Positions 11,469 through 23,370 of a DNA stretch of 64,000 bases are shown piece after piece (the stretch's first letter is position 1; each line of letters opens with the position of its first letter). Position numbers and translations under genes: made by a program. The stretch is from contig JAPNXP010000004.1 of the NCBI GenBank assembly GCA_028753945.1, positions 1,612,001-1,676,000 of the forward strand. The letters are read 5' to 3'. The notes below the pieces were generated by a model. The model made no database searches. It was not told the DNA's origin and saw only the letters and a program-made list of their open reading frames with translations. The DNA is from Hexactinellida sp. DTS-2022 (taxonomy: Eukaryota > Porifera > Hexactinellida).

Positions 11469-12120
11469 CAGGCTTGTCAAAAGGTCAGGTCATGACCTGA
11501 CCTGACCTGACCTTTGAGTGACCTGAACCTATTTTCTGAATGCCTTGACCTGACCTGACCTGACCTGAACCTAATCTTGCATGATTTTGACCTGACCTGA
11601 CCAGACCTGAACTGAACTTTTTTGACCTGAATTGACCTGAAAATGACCTGAAAATGACCTGAAATTACCTGAAATTGACCTGAAATTGACCTGAAATTGA
11701 CCTGAAATTCAGGGATTTTCATTTGATTGACTCGATGACTCGCGAGTCACCACGAGTCATCGAGTCAGACTCGAATCACTGAATTTTGTCACGAGTCAGA
11801 TTTCTCGGTGACGCGAGTCAGTTGACTCGGTGACTCATGAAAGCCCTGCTGAATTGACCTGAAATTGACCTGATATTACCTGAAATTGACCTGAAATTAC
11901 CTGAAATTGACCTGAAAATGACCTGAAATTGGCCTGAAATGACCTGAAATTGACCTGAAATGACCTGAAATGACCTGAAATGACCTGAAATTGACCTGAA
12001 AATTACCTGAAATTGACCTGAGAATGTCAAAGACCTGACCTGACCTGACCTGTATGAATATTTTTCCACCAAGACCTGACCTGACCTGACCTGACAATGC
12101 GGGACCTTTTGACAAGCCTG
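11469..12120. mobile_element. hAT-type MITE filled with TGACCTGAAA-like repeats
   Basis: Ends CAGGCTTGTCAAAAGGTC / GACCTTTTGACAAGCCTG with an exact 8-bp duplication ATAGTGGC (11461-11468, 12121-12128). The interior is almost wholly imperfect repeats of ACCTGA-containing 6-11-mers. A second MITE sits inside at 11710-11848. Confidence 0.9.
11710..11848. mobile_element. hAT-type MITE with GACTCG repeats (139 bp)
   Basis: CAGGGATTTTCATTTGA ... TCATGAAAGCCCTG, interior of GACTCG/CGAGTC repeats. Same family as 23703-23817. Flanks CTGAAATT / CTGAATTG are near-duplicates but lie in repetitive sequence. Confidence 0.75.
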
Positions 12121-12410
12121 ATAGTGGCACTGGATGAAAATCTTTAACCAAATCAAAAAGGCATTGAATTGAAAGCTTTACAATTGTTAATTCGAATGCG
12201 CAGAATACGAATTTGTGATCGAAATAGCACTAACTCATGTAATTTGAATACACTATCTTCCATTGTTCAACCAACTATAGTACTATTTTCAATGGGAAAA
12301 TGTTGGATGGTCGAATACTTTTTGTCCGGGTAGTGTAGGTTACCAGTAGCTGTAAACTGAATGGCATTATCAAAAATGATGTACGTATTCTCCTAAACGT
12401 AGTTCTAGAC

Positions 12411-12728
12411 CAGGGGTTCCCAAACTGGGGTCCGCGAGGTACTTTTTGTAGGACCGCGAGATATAATTAAAACATTTTTTATAGTGAGATATTTTGTAAA
12501 TTTTGCATTAATAATCATTTATTGTAAGCAAAACTTTGAGTAATACAGGTTTAATATGTAGTAACCATACTTTCGCTTTTCTCTGTCATAATTTAGTAGT
12601 TTTTTCCAAAGTATTTAAATTACAAGCTTAGCAATTTTTGTATATTATTTCAGGGGGGACCGCAAGACGTTCCCAAATGAATATGGGGACCAAAATTCCA
12701 TTCTTTTCAAAAAGTTTGGGAACCACTG
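12411..12728. mobile_element. hAT MITE (318 bp)
   Basis: CAGGGGTTCCCAAACTGGGG ... TTTGGGAACCACTG with exact 8-bp duplication TTCTAGAC (12403-12410, 12729-12736). Classic hAT ends; non-coding. Confidence 0.95.
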
Positions 12729-12739
12729 TTCTAGACAAT

Positions 12740-13995
12740 TCATGTTAATTCTGTCATAAATTATACTTTAGGCATGTTAACAAATTTTTATTGTTCACCC
12801 ATGATTATTGGTTATATTTCTTGAACAAGGTATAATTTTTAAAAAATTCTAATATATATGCTCAAAGTTATTAAGTGATCCACGTCGAGCCTTTTCGCGC
12901 ATTTAGAAACTATTTCATAAGAATACATATTACATCACCTAGGTTTTAGAGCTATTAGAACCTAGTTTTGACAATATTGTTGAGATCTCAGTATGTAAAA
13001 GTATGTTTCCACTAATTTCCGACAGTTCAGCTCCCTGCTAAACTTGAATTCATCAAATTGACAACGAATTGTTTGATATTAGTCAGATTCTAATTCATTG
13101 TATTCCATAACTCACTGGATTCGAATTAAGAAATTCAAAAGCTTCCTTGTTATCCATAGGAAATAATTTTAATTGAAGGAGTATAATTTGTACTTGAATC
13201 ACTTATCTTAATAAATTAATTAATATTAAAAGAAATCATCTGTGGGAAAATTTTTGGGCATCTGGAATTTGGTTTATATTGAAGTTAAATATGTCTACTT
13301 AATATTAAAACACTAAAAAACCCATGAGCCTGGACACGATATTTCCCATCACCTTGAAGGAGGGAGACTAAGCAAGAATATATTGTCCGAATCGTATATT
13401 TACCGTTAGCCACATCCCATAATCAATTTATACTCAACTGTTATTATGATATCTAATATACATAATTAAACCATGTATATCAGAATATTCAAAAGAGAAG
13501 TCATTCTCAAGAACAGTGTTCTCAAAATCTGCAATGAAGAATTAGTAACTTTCTATAACCGCAAAATAGAAATTCCAATAGTCAAAAATGTAAACTTTGA
13601 ATAGTCATAACAACCAAACTATTTCTTAGATCAGAATGAAATTATGTATTACTAGGTTATTTGATATTCTGAATTCAGTGGCAACTACGAATTCAAGTTT
13701 CAAGAGAATGATAATTTTATCCTATTTCCCTTTAAATTCTGACTGTGTATATAACAATTTACTAAGCAAGCGTTTCTTTCAAATTCCTAAGTAGAAATAC
13801 GTCTCTTAGATTCCATTCACTGTATTTCAGCTGGTTTCGTAAATTGGTCCAGCTGGCATAACACACACACAGTGGCACGAAACAGCCCAAACCTGGAACT
13901 AGGCATTTAGGTTGCAGATAACATTCTAAACTATATTATTTATCTATGGGGAATATACCCCAAGGAATCATTTGGTATGATCAATATTATTATTT
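12740..13995. other. No recognisable gene or element
   Basis: AT-rich sequence on both strands with no long open frame or inverted-repeat ends that I could find. Confidence 0.4.
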
Positions 13996-14007
13996 CGTTT
14001 CAGGTGT

Positions 14008-14070
14008 GAAGTTTATGACGTCATTGTCACATTTCGAGAATCTTGAAAATTCACTTAAACTCACATAATC
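14008..14070 (+). mobile_element. Helitron fragment
   Basis: ~60 bp matching the interior of the 10405 Helitron (TATGACGTCATTGTCACATT onward). Confidence 0.6.
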
Positions 14071-14084
14071 CGCAAACTCCTCCA

Positions 14085-15085
14085 AGGAATAATAAGCAAT
14101 CAATACGAATCGCTTTAGCCATTTTTTATATCAAAACAACCACAGCTATGTGCCAATATCTACATGATATCGATCTTACAACTCCTACTTCTCTTGAACT
14201 CATACAGTTTTGGTGGCCTGTAGTCAACGCTAAAGAACGTTACCACCCTCATCCATTTGGCAATGCAATCAACTCACATATCTACCGTAATGTTTGTGCG
14301 TTTCTTCGACAAATGAACAAAAGGATATAAATTTGGAAATGTTCAGGTAAACTCGATTTATCCAACCAGACCTTTAGTGTCTTTACTGTTACTAACAACG
14401 CAATTTCCGATCTAACTTGTGATTTGATCAACGAAGGGCCTAGGGCTAACTGGAAAGTTTCAGACTGATCCTCTCGAGAGTCGATTAAATCAATACCGAG
14501 GGATGAGTTGGGGTCGCTTCCTTGTCAGCTTAACAGAAGTACTATGATCTGAATGAATAATTTCTTACAAGATTCTATTGAAAAATGATATTAACTATAA
14601 ATAACTGACAGTTACCTTTGAAGATATAGACTATAGAGCATCTTATCGAAGATTTTAACGAAATGTGAATCTTGAAAATATTGACAGTATTGAAATCTCA
14701 GAAAATATAGAACACGTAGTTGGTTATGTTGCTGGCTATAACTCACCGACTCCTCCTTCGTACAAATTGTCATTATTGCATTCGCATACTTCAAAAATAC
14801 GTAACAGATAACGAATGGACAAATAGTTTGAACAGAGGTGGGTTAAAATTGCCATCTAAGAATCTTTACGAATACGTTAAAACTGCCTTTTGTCTATTAG
14901 AGTTATTCGAAGAAAAGATTCTTATCACAAAGATCTGTTTCAAAACCTTATCTATGCATCTGCTCTTGAATATTAAAGTGACACCTGCTTCTTTTGTGAT
15001 CACCATTATCAGTTTGGTAGTATCAGGTAAATTCTTCTATTATAAACTTATATCTGAAGGGATTATCGAAGGAAACAAGTGATAG
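14085..15085 (+). pseudogene. P-element-like transposase relic 2 (C-terminal half)
   Basis: C-terminal third of a P-superfamily transposase in several frames. Recognisable blocks: FWWPVVNAKERYHPHPFGN (14208-14264), LTGKFQTDPLESRLNQY (around 14450-14500, the conserved FQTDPLE block), GMSWGRFLVSLTEVL, then VGYVAGY near 14722. The tail runs YVTDNEWTNSLNRGGLKLPS (14784-14843), corresponding to the late Cys-rich RGGL-x-x-P region. Stops and frameshifts lie between blocks. No THAP domain and no termini; it directly follows a Helitron scrap. Confidence 0.75.
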
Positions 15086-15296
15086 CAAACGAAAGGATCA
15101 AGTCGAGTCATTCAAAGCCCTAAGGTTTAACTGCATATCGGGAACTGCATATAATGTTCTTTAACCAGCACAAATGTATATAAATATAGTTGTATATGAC
15201 AACCGTTTTCTAGTAGAATGTTCTTATATCCGGCAAGTTCTTATAATCGGTGTTCATATATCCAGGATATACTGTACATATATACGTATATATGTA

Positions 15297-15935
15297 GTCG
15301 TGACCTACGTTATAATAAGGCCTATTCAGTGTTATCAAATGTGGACTATACTTTTTGAGTTTATGAGCTCAGTACCATTTACGGAATAAGACTTAATTAT
15401 CTCATTAATTAATTAATTTTTTTACCCAAAAAGTATCAAAGTTAGGCATAGAAAATTAACTTCGATGAATAGAAAGTCACCTATTGCGGATAGATGAGGC
15501 GTAGTCTAGTTTACATAACAATTATAGTTTTGGTGTTATGGCTCATTTTAGGAAATATACATTTGCCTGACAACCGAGGAATGTGTCAACATTCCTATTA
15601 TAATTTTGATATATTATATTTAACTAGGTCTGGGTATCATCATGTACCAATGTTGAACATATATAACGCGTTTAACTGTGTTAAAGCAGGGCTTTAAAAA
15701 CATGATAATTCGAACGAAAATTGACGATTACGTCATCAAATGATGACATATTTCAATTCTGAAAGGTTCTATATATCATATTCGGATGGTCCCATATAGT
15801 TACAAAACATATTCAGGTCAACCATTACTAATAATTGAGATAAAGAAGTACCCTCTATTTACAATGGCCTTCGACAGTATCCATAGTTCACATTTTGATA
15901 ACACTGAATAGGCCATATTATAACGTAGGTCACGA
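15297..15935. mobile_element. Inverted-repeat element (~640 bp)
   Basis: ~50-bp inverted repeats: GTCGTGACCTACGTTATAAT at 15297 and its inverse at 15916-15935. The interior (15430-15860) is homologous to a single arm of the foldback at 42638-43735, so the two are related but differently terminated. Confidence 0.75.
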
Positions 15936-15995
15936 TGTAGTGTAATCGAAAAAAACATTAAAAAGCCAAAATTATCTCACAATTAATGCCCAACT

Positions 15996-16327
15996 CAGGG
16001 CCGTGCCACCAATACAAACTGACCAGGTCAAACCTGGGCAGAATTTTTCCAGACCAGGTTCTGACCAGGTTGACTTGGTTATTTAACCAGGTCAACCTGT
16101 TCATATGACCAAGTTCACACTAACTTGCTGAGTTTCAAAACAAATAATAAGATAATATTAAAAGTTTAAACAAGTATAATTTTCAAGCGAAAACTCAAAT
16201 AAAGGAAACCATGATATTAAGAGTTCAAGAAGTTAATAATATTCAAAAAATTTAACAATGGGTAGTATTGATGCTTACTCTAGTTAGGTTTGACCTGGGC
16301 AGGTATCAATAGGCTCGCACGGCCCTG
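15996..16327. mobile_element. hAT-type MITE with ACCAGGTC repeats (332 bp)
   Basis: CAGGGCCGTGCCACC ... GCACGGCCCTG. Both subterminal regions carry repeats of GACCAGGT/ACCTGG. No clear 8-bp duplication. Confidence 0.65.
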
Positions 16328-16708
16328 CAACTATTGTTTAGTCAAAAATTAATTGGACGCATGTTGAGTTAGTAAATCCACATAAATCATTGGCATTTTC
16401 CAATGAAATAGTCCACTTAACGTGATGAGAATATATCATAGGTCTACTTTAAGCCTGCTTATGAAATCCGGGTGCTCCTAGTGTCCAATCCAAACAAACT
16501 ATTGGATAAGCCTTCGTGCCTGTGGCAAACGTTGTGTGCCTATTTTGAAGATGGACCTGGGACGGGAGCCGCACATTTACGTACATCACACTTGGGTACA
16601 AAAGAAATATACAATATACGTATACTAACTAGTTCAGTAAGTTGTGAAAAGTATACAAACTAATATATAAAAGGAATTAGCTAAGCACCAATTTCGAACA
16701 ATTAAAAA

Positions 16709-18118
16709 ATGGCTACTGATATTGATACAACCTTCAGCATTGTCAAATCCTCCAAGGGTACTGACAAATTATCCCACGACGGGTACTTATATATTTTCCA
16801 TCGGGGGACTTCGAAAAAGGAATGGAGGTGTGACGAAGAGGTTGTAAAGCAAGAATACACTCCGTTAATGAGACAATCATCAAGAAGTCTGGGGAACATT
16901 CTCATCCACAGGAATACGGTAAAGATGAGGTAACAGTCATGAAAGATTTAATGAGGAAGCGAGCGAGAGAAACAAACGACAATCCTCACGTTGCGATTGG
17001 AGAGATGACTAGTGTATTGTCTGAACCTGGGAAGTATTTGCTTCCAAATCAACACGCCCTGAAGACGATGTATAAGAGGCAACGTACATATTGCTCCGCC
17101 TAATCCAGCATCTCTTGAAGAACTTCAATTAGACGCTGAAAACATCAAGACATTTTCTAACAGGAACTTTCTATCTACGAGTCTGGTATTGGCCCGCACA
17201 GGATAGTGATATTTGCAACCAAAGAGAACTTAGAATTCTTGTCATGTCAAGCATCTGGCTAGCCGATGGGACATTCAAACAAAACAGTCCCTACTCTCTT
17301 TTGCCAACTATACACAATCCATTGTCTCGTTGGAGGACCCAATCCTTTTGAAAATGGTAATTTGGTACCATGTGTATACGCGCTACTGCCAAACAAATCG
17401 ATCTCAACATATACTAAAATGTGGACAATAATCCGTGAATCATGCGCTAATTCTCAACCGCACTATCTTTTTGTCGACTTTGAGCAAGCAGCAATCAACT
17501 CTTTCAATTCAATCTGGACATTAACCCTAATGAAAAGGTGCTTTTTTCATCTCTCACAGTCAGTTTTTAGGAAACTTCAGTATCTTGGAAAGCAGTCAGA
17601 ATACCATACTGATCCGGAATTTGCATAAACCATGCGTATGCTACCTGCTCTGGCATTCGTACCACCAGAGCTAGTCAGCTGGTCTTTCCAACAACTGGTC
17701 ATGATTTTCCCTGAAAATGCATCTCCTCTCTGCAGATATTTTGAGGAAAATTACATAGGCCTTCTAAGCTTGAAATGGGGAAAGGAATCCTCCTCTCTTT
17801 CCTATATCCATTTGGAACAATTTTCATCTTGTTCCACAAGGATTGCCGAGAAATACAAACTTATTAGAAGCATGGCATCGTGAATTTCTAAGCACATGTG
17901 GTTGTCACCACCCTATAGTTTGGAAATTTATACGTTGCCTTAAAACAGAACATTGTAATGTCGAGTTAAAACTATTGAAATTTATCCATGGTGAAGACCC
18001 CAAAAAAACGAAAAAATCTATTGATAATGAAAAAGCAATTATAACATTAGTAAATTCATTTTATCACAGGCCTGTATTAGTGTTTTTAAGAGGGCTTGCT
18101 TTTAGAACCATATTTTAA
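16709..18118 (+). pseudogene. MULE transposase relic with FLYWCH finger
   Basis: Mutator-like element transposase in broken frames. 16709-16820 is a FLYWCH zinc finger (FSIVKSSKGTDKLSHDGYLY, then EWRC). ~17170-17330 reads GPHRIVIFATKENLEFLS, then WLADGTFKQNSPYSLLPTIH, with the first catalytic Asp in ADGTFK; the frame changes near 17265. 17266-17628 gives VPCVYALLPNKSISTYTKMW and LFVDFEQAAINSFN (second Asp), then RCFFHLSQSVFRKLQ. The C-terminal block NLLEAWHREFLSTCGCHHP and LKTEHCNVELKLLKF is at 17850-17990, ending RPVLVFLRGLAF. At least three frameshifts. No termini were identified. Distinct from the OTU-carrying element at 50.7 kb. Confidence 0.88.
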
Positions 18119-18236
18119 TAAAGTATTTCCTATAATTATTATGCTTGTTATTTTCTGTTATACTCATTAAATTTTCATTCGTGTTTTTAAATTAATTAGA
18201 TAAATCAATTTGAATAGTCTACAAATAATAATGTAT

Positions 18237-18361
18237 TGTACGCAAGTGAGATGTACGCAAATGTGTATGACAAACTTTGTACGCAAATGTAACGTAAGCA
18301 AATGTGTATGACAAACTTTGTACGCAAATGTAATGTACGCAAGTGTGATGTACGCAAATGT
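18237..18361. repeat. Minisatellite of GTACGCAAATGT-like units
   Basis: About nine diverged 9-13-bp units (GTACGCAAATGT, GTACGCAAGTGA), some arranged in a ~50-bp higher-order repeat containing GTATGACAAACTTTG. Confidence 0.8.
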
Positions 18362-18385
18362 GCTAGACCCGCCTGGGACAGCATG

Positions 18386-18490
18386 CAGAGTTTCCGCGGG
18401 TATGAGATTTCCCATACACATTGTAATGGGATGAGAATGGGAATCAGATTTCCCCTGTGGGATTCCCTTATGGATCCCCATAGGACACCC
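18386..18490. repeat. GGGAATC-rich dispersed repeat
   Basis: Repeats of GGGAATC/GATTTCCC resembling sequence at 32480-32680. Nature unknown. Confidence 0.4.
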
Positions 18491-18789
18491 TTATGAATAT
18501 CAATACAAGTGATACAAGGTCGTTACACCAGTTACGGCATTTTCACTAATATTTCTTTTCTGAATTGTTATAGCAGCCTATTTGTATGTGTGGAGAGTTG
18601 CAAATGGCATACCTATGTAACATAGGTACGCCTTTTAGGCTCTGATGGATTTATCACTTCATATCATTTCACAGTGTAATAATGGTTATTCATTGATTGC
18701 AAACATTGTTCCACATATCACAAAATTTATTATAGCTTCACTAGGGTGGTTTATTTTTCTATTGGAAAAAAAATATTTTGGAATTGAGA

Positions 18790-21780
18790 TTCGCACACCC
18801 TCTCAAAACGTGACCCTGTATAGAAAACTGACAACATGCAATTTTTACATCAAACAGACATCATTAACAGGTCTCTCAAGATCATCATGTATGTACTGGT
18901 CATTTTGTTGCACGATTTTTAAAAATAATCTCGCTTTGATTTATTTGGTTTATAATTTTCAAGTTTTCTATGTGACTAATGACATAATACCTATTGATTG
19001 GGGACTATATAATTACTATAACACATTTGTTATATTATCTTATCAAAAAACCTATATACTGTATATTAGAGATTTTGAAATTTAAAATTACAATTTTTAT
19101 AACAAATAGCTAAATTTGATATTTCATGGCGACCAGATCATCAACAGCTATCTGGCTCATCGGACAGCCCCTCCACATGCTTGACGAGCTGAGTCAGTTA
19201 CCTCTTTCCAGCACGACTCTTCGACGTGTGTTCTTTGAAATGAAGATAATGCACTTGACACTTGCCACCGCTTGCAGTACAGTCGCAGACGAGGTGATCT
19301 CATTTGGGCTCGAGCTAACATCCCTACAACAGAGAAACCTCACGTTGTTAGCAAATTGAAGGATTTACATCACAAGTCCGTACGAGTTTCGAAAAACAAA
19401 TATCGCAGGAGTACAGCACAGCAGATGCTCGAAACACAATTCACCCTGCTACTCGGTAAATTATTTGACATTGCACATGCTGACTGGGAGAAAAAAACCA
19501 AGCTACTCGAAGATCGACAGTTTCTGGTAGATCAACGTAGCGACCGCTTGATGTCCATGTCCACTGAGGATAAAACCTTTAGAAGAGCTGTTGAGAAGAG
19601 AATCAGGCGCAAGCTATCTGAACAAACACGTCAAGCAGCCGCTTTAGTATGTTGTCCTCACAATCAATCTGAAAGGACTGATTACAATTTAAGCGACTGC
19701 GAAAATTCCGAAACTGGAGATTATATTTCAAAAACTCAACCGACTACCCTGGATTCTCAAAATCAGGAGTGTTTATCACCCAATCAATTCAAGAAACGCC
19801 GTATCATTGACAATCCAGTCTTCAACACAGCCCTGGACCGGACACAGATCTCTACTCGCAAGGCGATGATGATGGTCATGCCTGCACTTGCCGCAGCAGG
19901 TGTAAACTTGAAGGAGATCACAATGTCTCGCACTAGCATGATGGAGGCTCGCAACGAATCGCGAGAGTTAATGGCTACGGAGGTCAGACAAAATTTCAAT
20001 CCAAATGTTCCATTGGTCGTGCACTTCGATACGAAACTGTTGCCAAACCAAGATGGTACAAAGAACGATCGTCTTGCGATTGTTGTGTCGGGACTAGGTG
20101 TTGAGAAACTGCTGGGCATCCCCATCCTGCCTGTCGGAAGTGGGAAGTTGATGGCCCAGAAGGTGATGGAGTTTATCCACGAATGGTCAGGTGTCGAGGA
20201 GAATCTGGCAGGTCTCTGCTTTGACACAACAGCGAGTAATACAGGAGTTCACACAGGCGCGATAACAGTCATCCAGCATTTATTTCCTAAGAGACTGTTG
20301 TTCCTTGCGTGCCGGCATCACATGTTGGAGCTGTACGCAGCAGCAGTATTTGATAACTTATTTGTCTCGTCGGGGCCTGAGATAGAACTATTCAAACGAT
20401 TCAAGTCGCAATGGGCCTTTATTGACAAATCAAAGTTTGAACAACTTAACAGTGATCAGGATGGAGCTGGTGCTTTGAATCCTGCAGAAATGACATGGCT
20501 TGCATCACGGCGAGGCGAAGTAGTCGACAAACTTAGAAAATACCTGGCGGAAATAAAACCACGTGATGACTACCGAGAATTCGCCCTTCTGACGATGCGT
20601 TTACTGGGAGAAGAAGTTAATGCTTCAATCTACGCACCAGGGGCATACCACCGCGCAAGATGGATGGCAAAGGGCATTTACTGTCTGAAGATCTTTGGTT
20701 TCCGCAACCAAATTCATTTGATCAGAAGGGAGATCGACAGCTTGCGTCGCATATGCTTGTTTAACACTACAATCTATGTGACATTCTGGTTGGATGCGGC
20801 AGAAACGACCTCCGCACCAGCCAACGACCTCCGGATGCTGAAACTAGTGGAACAGTTCAAAACCGTCGACAACAAGGTCGCAATTGTCGCTGAGAAGAAG
20901 ATGCGACACCACTTGTGGTACTTGAGTGAGGATCTCGTCTGCTTGTCTTTGTTTTCTGACAACATCAATACCACCGATAGATCCGCGATTGTTACCGCAC
21001 TGCAAAGTGATATACAGACTACTAATACACTTGTGCGTCGTCTCGATCCGAACCAGGCTACATTCCAACATCGGTCGATTTCGGACTTCGTTACTCCACG
21101 ATCCTTTAACTTATTTGAGGCTTTGCGTCTTCCGCAGGGTTTTCTAACAGTTGCTGTTGAACTTTGGGAACAACGCGAAGATTTCAAGGCAGCACGTATG
21201 ACTGTCCGTGCATTGAGTGTTGTTAACGACGCTGCAGAGCGGGCCGTCAAGTTGGCAACAGACTTCAATGAAGTGCTAACAAAGAATGAAGAACAGCGGC
21301 AGCTGCTCTACCAGGTAGTGGAATATCACCGCAAACTATACAGTTCAAACGCGTGCAAGAATGATTTGATGAATATTTAGTGATGTGATTGTATGTTGAT
21401 AAATCAATCTGACAATAATTTGTATTCCAGTTAATGATTTTTCTATATGAAAATGATCAAAATTACTAATGTCAAAATAGGTGACTTTATAGGGGTGTTA
21501 AAAATGTAATAGTAAATTGTAGTGTGATGTCAAATTGTTATAAATAAAAACGAATTTGCCAGAAAATCACTAATTTTCGAATTTAATCGTGTATAGACTC
21601 GTCTAGTACCAACTTAAGCTCAATTAAGGTAACCATATAATTTATCGGGATTCGGTGAAAATCAGGATGACAAGAACAGACATAGTGACCTTGAGAGACC
21701 TGTTAATGGCATACGTTTGGGATAATAATTAGTATGATTCAGTTTGGTATATAACCTCACCTTTTGAGGGGGTGTGCGAA
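18790..21780 (+). mobile_element. 3-kb hAT-like transposon with ~100-bp TIRs
   Basis: Left end TTCGCACACCCTCTCAAAA and right end, inverted, TTCGCACACCCCCTCAAAA. Similarity continues inward ~100 bp to the shared block CATTAACAGGTCTCTCAAG (18865-18883 and its inverse at 21690-21708). No clean target duplication is visible. It brackets the near-intact gene 19126-21380. Confidence 0.75.
19126..21380 (+). CDS. Near-intact DDE transposase-like protein (hAT-like)
   Basis: Open frame of ~702 codons (from 19272), plus an in-register N-terminal piece 19126-19276 (ATRSSTAIWLIGQPL) that joins it across a single frameshift near 19290-19300 (VADEVI to IWARANIPTT). I recognise a widespread uncharacterised animal TE protein family. 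Motifs numbered from 19272: HFDTKLL (Asp253), LCFDTTASNTG (Asp318) followed by G-x-x-x-G, LACRHHMLEL (C347-x-x-H350), and a C-terminal NDAAERAVKLATDFNEVLT segment. The D...D...C-x-x-H order is that of RNase-H-fold hAT transposases, but there is no BED finger and the RW dimerisation block is not obvious. The ~100-bp TIRs around it support a transposase role. Function is inferred from layout, not tested. Confidence 0.7.
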
Positions 21781-22225
21781 GTTTAATGCGAATTTTTTTA
21801 TTTTCAGGCCACCCTAAGCTTCACACCAATAGGCAATAGAGACAATAATTATGAAATCATATCACTGAATAATTAATACCTTAAAAAAAACTTGCAAAGA
21901 TTCCAATATATTTATGGTTTCAAGTTCAAAATATAAATATGCCATATTATTTATTTTAAATATCAAAAACATATCTATTGAATCTATTGATCTATCCCAA
22001 TTCCAAGTGGGGGGCATCAAGGGCGCATGGGAACAAAGTGGGGGCGAAATGGCGCCCCCCTGGCTACGCCCTTGCTTAAGTTGCGACTGAAATTGCCATC
22101 AAATCTTGCATGATCCATTTTTACAATTTTTGATTTACCAGTTCAATTTTGCTCCCTCCCGCCTTCAGTGCCTGTCATATTTAGGATAAAAGACGAGATT
22201 ATAAAATTTGCATTATTACAAATTT
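21781..22225. other. Gene-free stretch with a hAT end fragment
   Basis: Around 22050-22075 GGCGCCCCCCTGGCTACGCC precedes CTTG, like the right end of a hAT element; no left partner found. Otherwise AT-rich. Confidence 0.4.
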
Positions 22226-22378
22226 CAGGGCTGTATCAACTCATTTTGAGTTAGAAAAAAACCTCATTTTTTTTGAATGAGTTGAATGAGTTGGTTACAT
22301 AAAAATGAATGAGTTGAATGAGTTGGTAGGGAGGAAATGAGTTTTTTTGCCAACTCAAAAAGAGTTGATACAGCCCTG
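22226..22378. mobile_element. hAT-type MITE with GAATGAGTT repeats (153 bp)
   Basis: CAGGGCTGTATCAACTCATT ... AGAGTTGATACAGCCCTG; interior of tandem TGAATGAGTTG units. Flanking ATTACAA-like sequence on both sides is offset, so the duplication is not exact. Confidence 0.8.
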
Positions 22379-22849
22379 ATTACAATATAAAAATGGTCTC
22401 TAAAATTTCCATTCAGTTGTTGATATGATTTGCTCAGAATTTAAGTATCTGATATGCATTATAACTGCACAGTCAACCTTCTAGCTTTAATTGGGCGTGA
22501 GTTATAGCAAAAATGTGACAATTAAGTATTAATTTGGATAGATTAATTACATTGATAATGACTCATTATCAATGTAATTTGACTCATTATCAATGTATTT
22601 CTTTCTTTTCGCAAAAAACAATAGAAAAGTGTATAATCACTATTTTTTAGATTCATTCAATAATTACAGACTGACGTGTTGTAGGCGAAATTGAGCTTCA
22701 GTCAAAATTGAGTCTCAATTTCGTCTAGGCGAAAATGAGTCAACCTTATAGAAAATGTTAACTAAATATTATGGGTTGTTAAAAATTAATTATATCCAGA
22801 TCTAATCCCTTTATTGTTCTAAATGTGAATACTAGGTAAACAAGTATGC

Positions 22850-23100
22850 TGAATACGAATTTTACACTCCAGATTTATATTGTGTCTATTTATTGTTGTT
22901 TTTACAAAATAGGTAAACAAATTAATGAATATTCCAAATTAACATAGAGCCTAATTCCCGACGGGAATTATATGTCGCAAGTATGCTGAACACGATTGAC
23001 TCATTGACAAATTTCTAATACAAATATTTATCTTGTTGTTGCTCTTGTTGTTATTATTGATAATATAAGTAAACAATTTGCAAAATATTAGAAATTTACC
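22850..23100. repeat. Two copies of a GTATGCTGAA..TTGTTGTT..AGGTAAACAA repeat
   Basis: 22848-22960 and 22978-23110 are diverged relatives of each other and of 9560-9665. Unclassified. Confidence 0.5.
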
Positions 23101-23362
23101 TAGAGACTAGCTTTTATTTAATTAGATTTAACACTTTCAGTTGAATTGGAGTGGAGTAAACAAAGGAATTTGCCACTCAATTATGGCACAAACTAAGCCC
23201 AATGTGAAAATTCGTGCAGAGTTAAAAGGTGTAGAATTATATTCTCCATCGAATGCATATAAATTCAATATCCGGGCACTATTTATTGGTTCCTGTTGTG
23301 GCATTATATATGCGTAAAATCTGTAGAAAAATGTAATAAAAAATCGTGACTCCAGGTGCATA
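23100..23362 (-). repeat. Body fragment of the hairpin repeat family
   Basis: Reverse strand matches 40575-40800 (ending GTTTACT...; GTGACCCCAGGTAC-like junction at ~23346). Cut on the right by the hAT element at 23371. Confidence 0.7.
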
Positions 23363-23370
23363 TCTGTAAG

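Larger units (their letters stand above)
11260..12335. mobile_element. Tc1/mariner-type relic hosting nested MITEs
   Basis: Terminal inverted repeats of ~50 bp: CAGTACCCGGACAAAAGTAT at the left and its inverse ending TTGTCCGGGTAGTG at 12335, followed by TA. Own sequence is only ~420 bp, non-coding; the rest is the insertion at 11469-12120. Confidence 0.8.

Noticed and set aside
11477..12156. Minus-strand open frames rich in FRSISGQ-type repeats
   Set aside because: Translations of the ACCTGA repeat inside a MITE; no independent evidence of coding.
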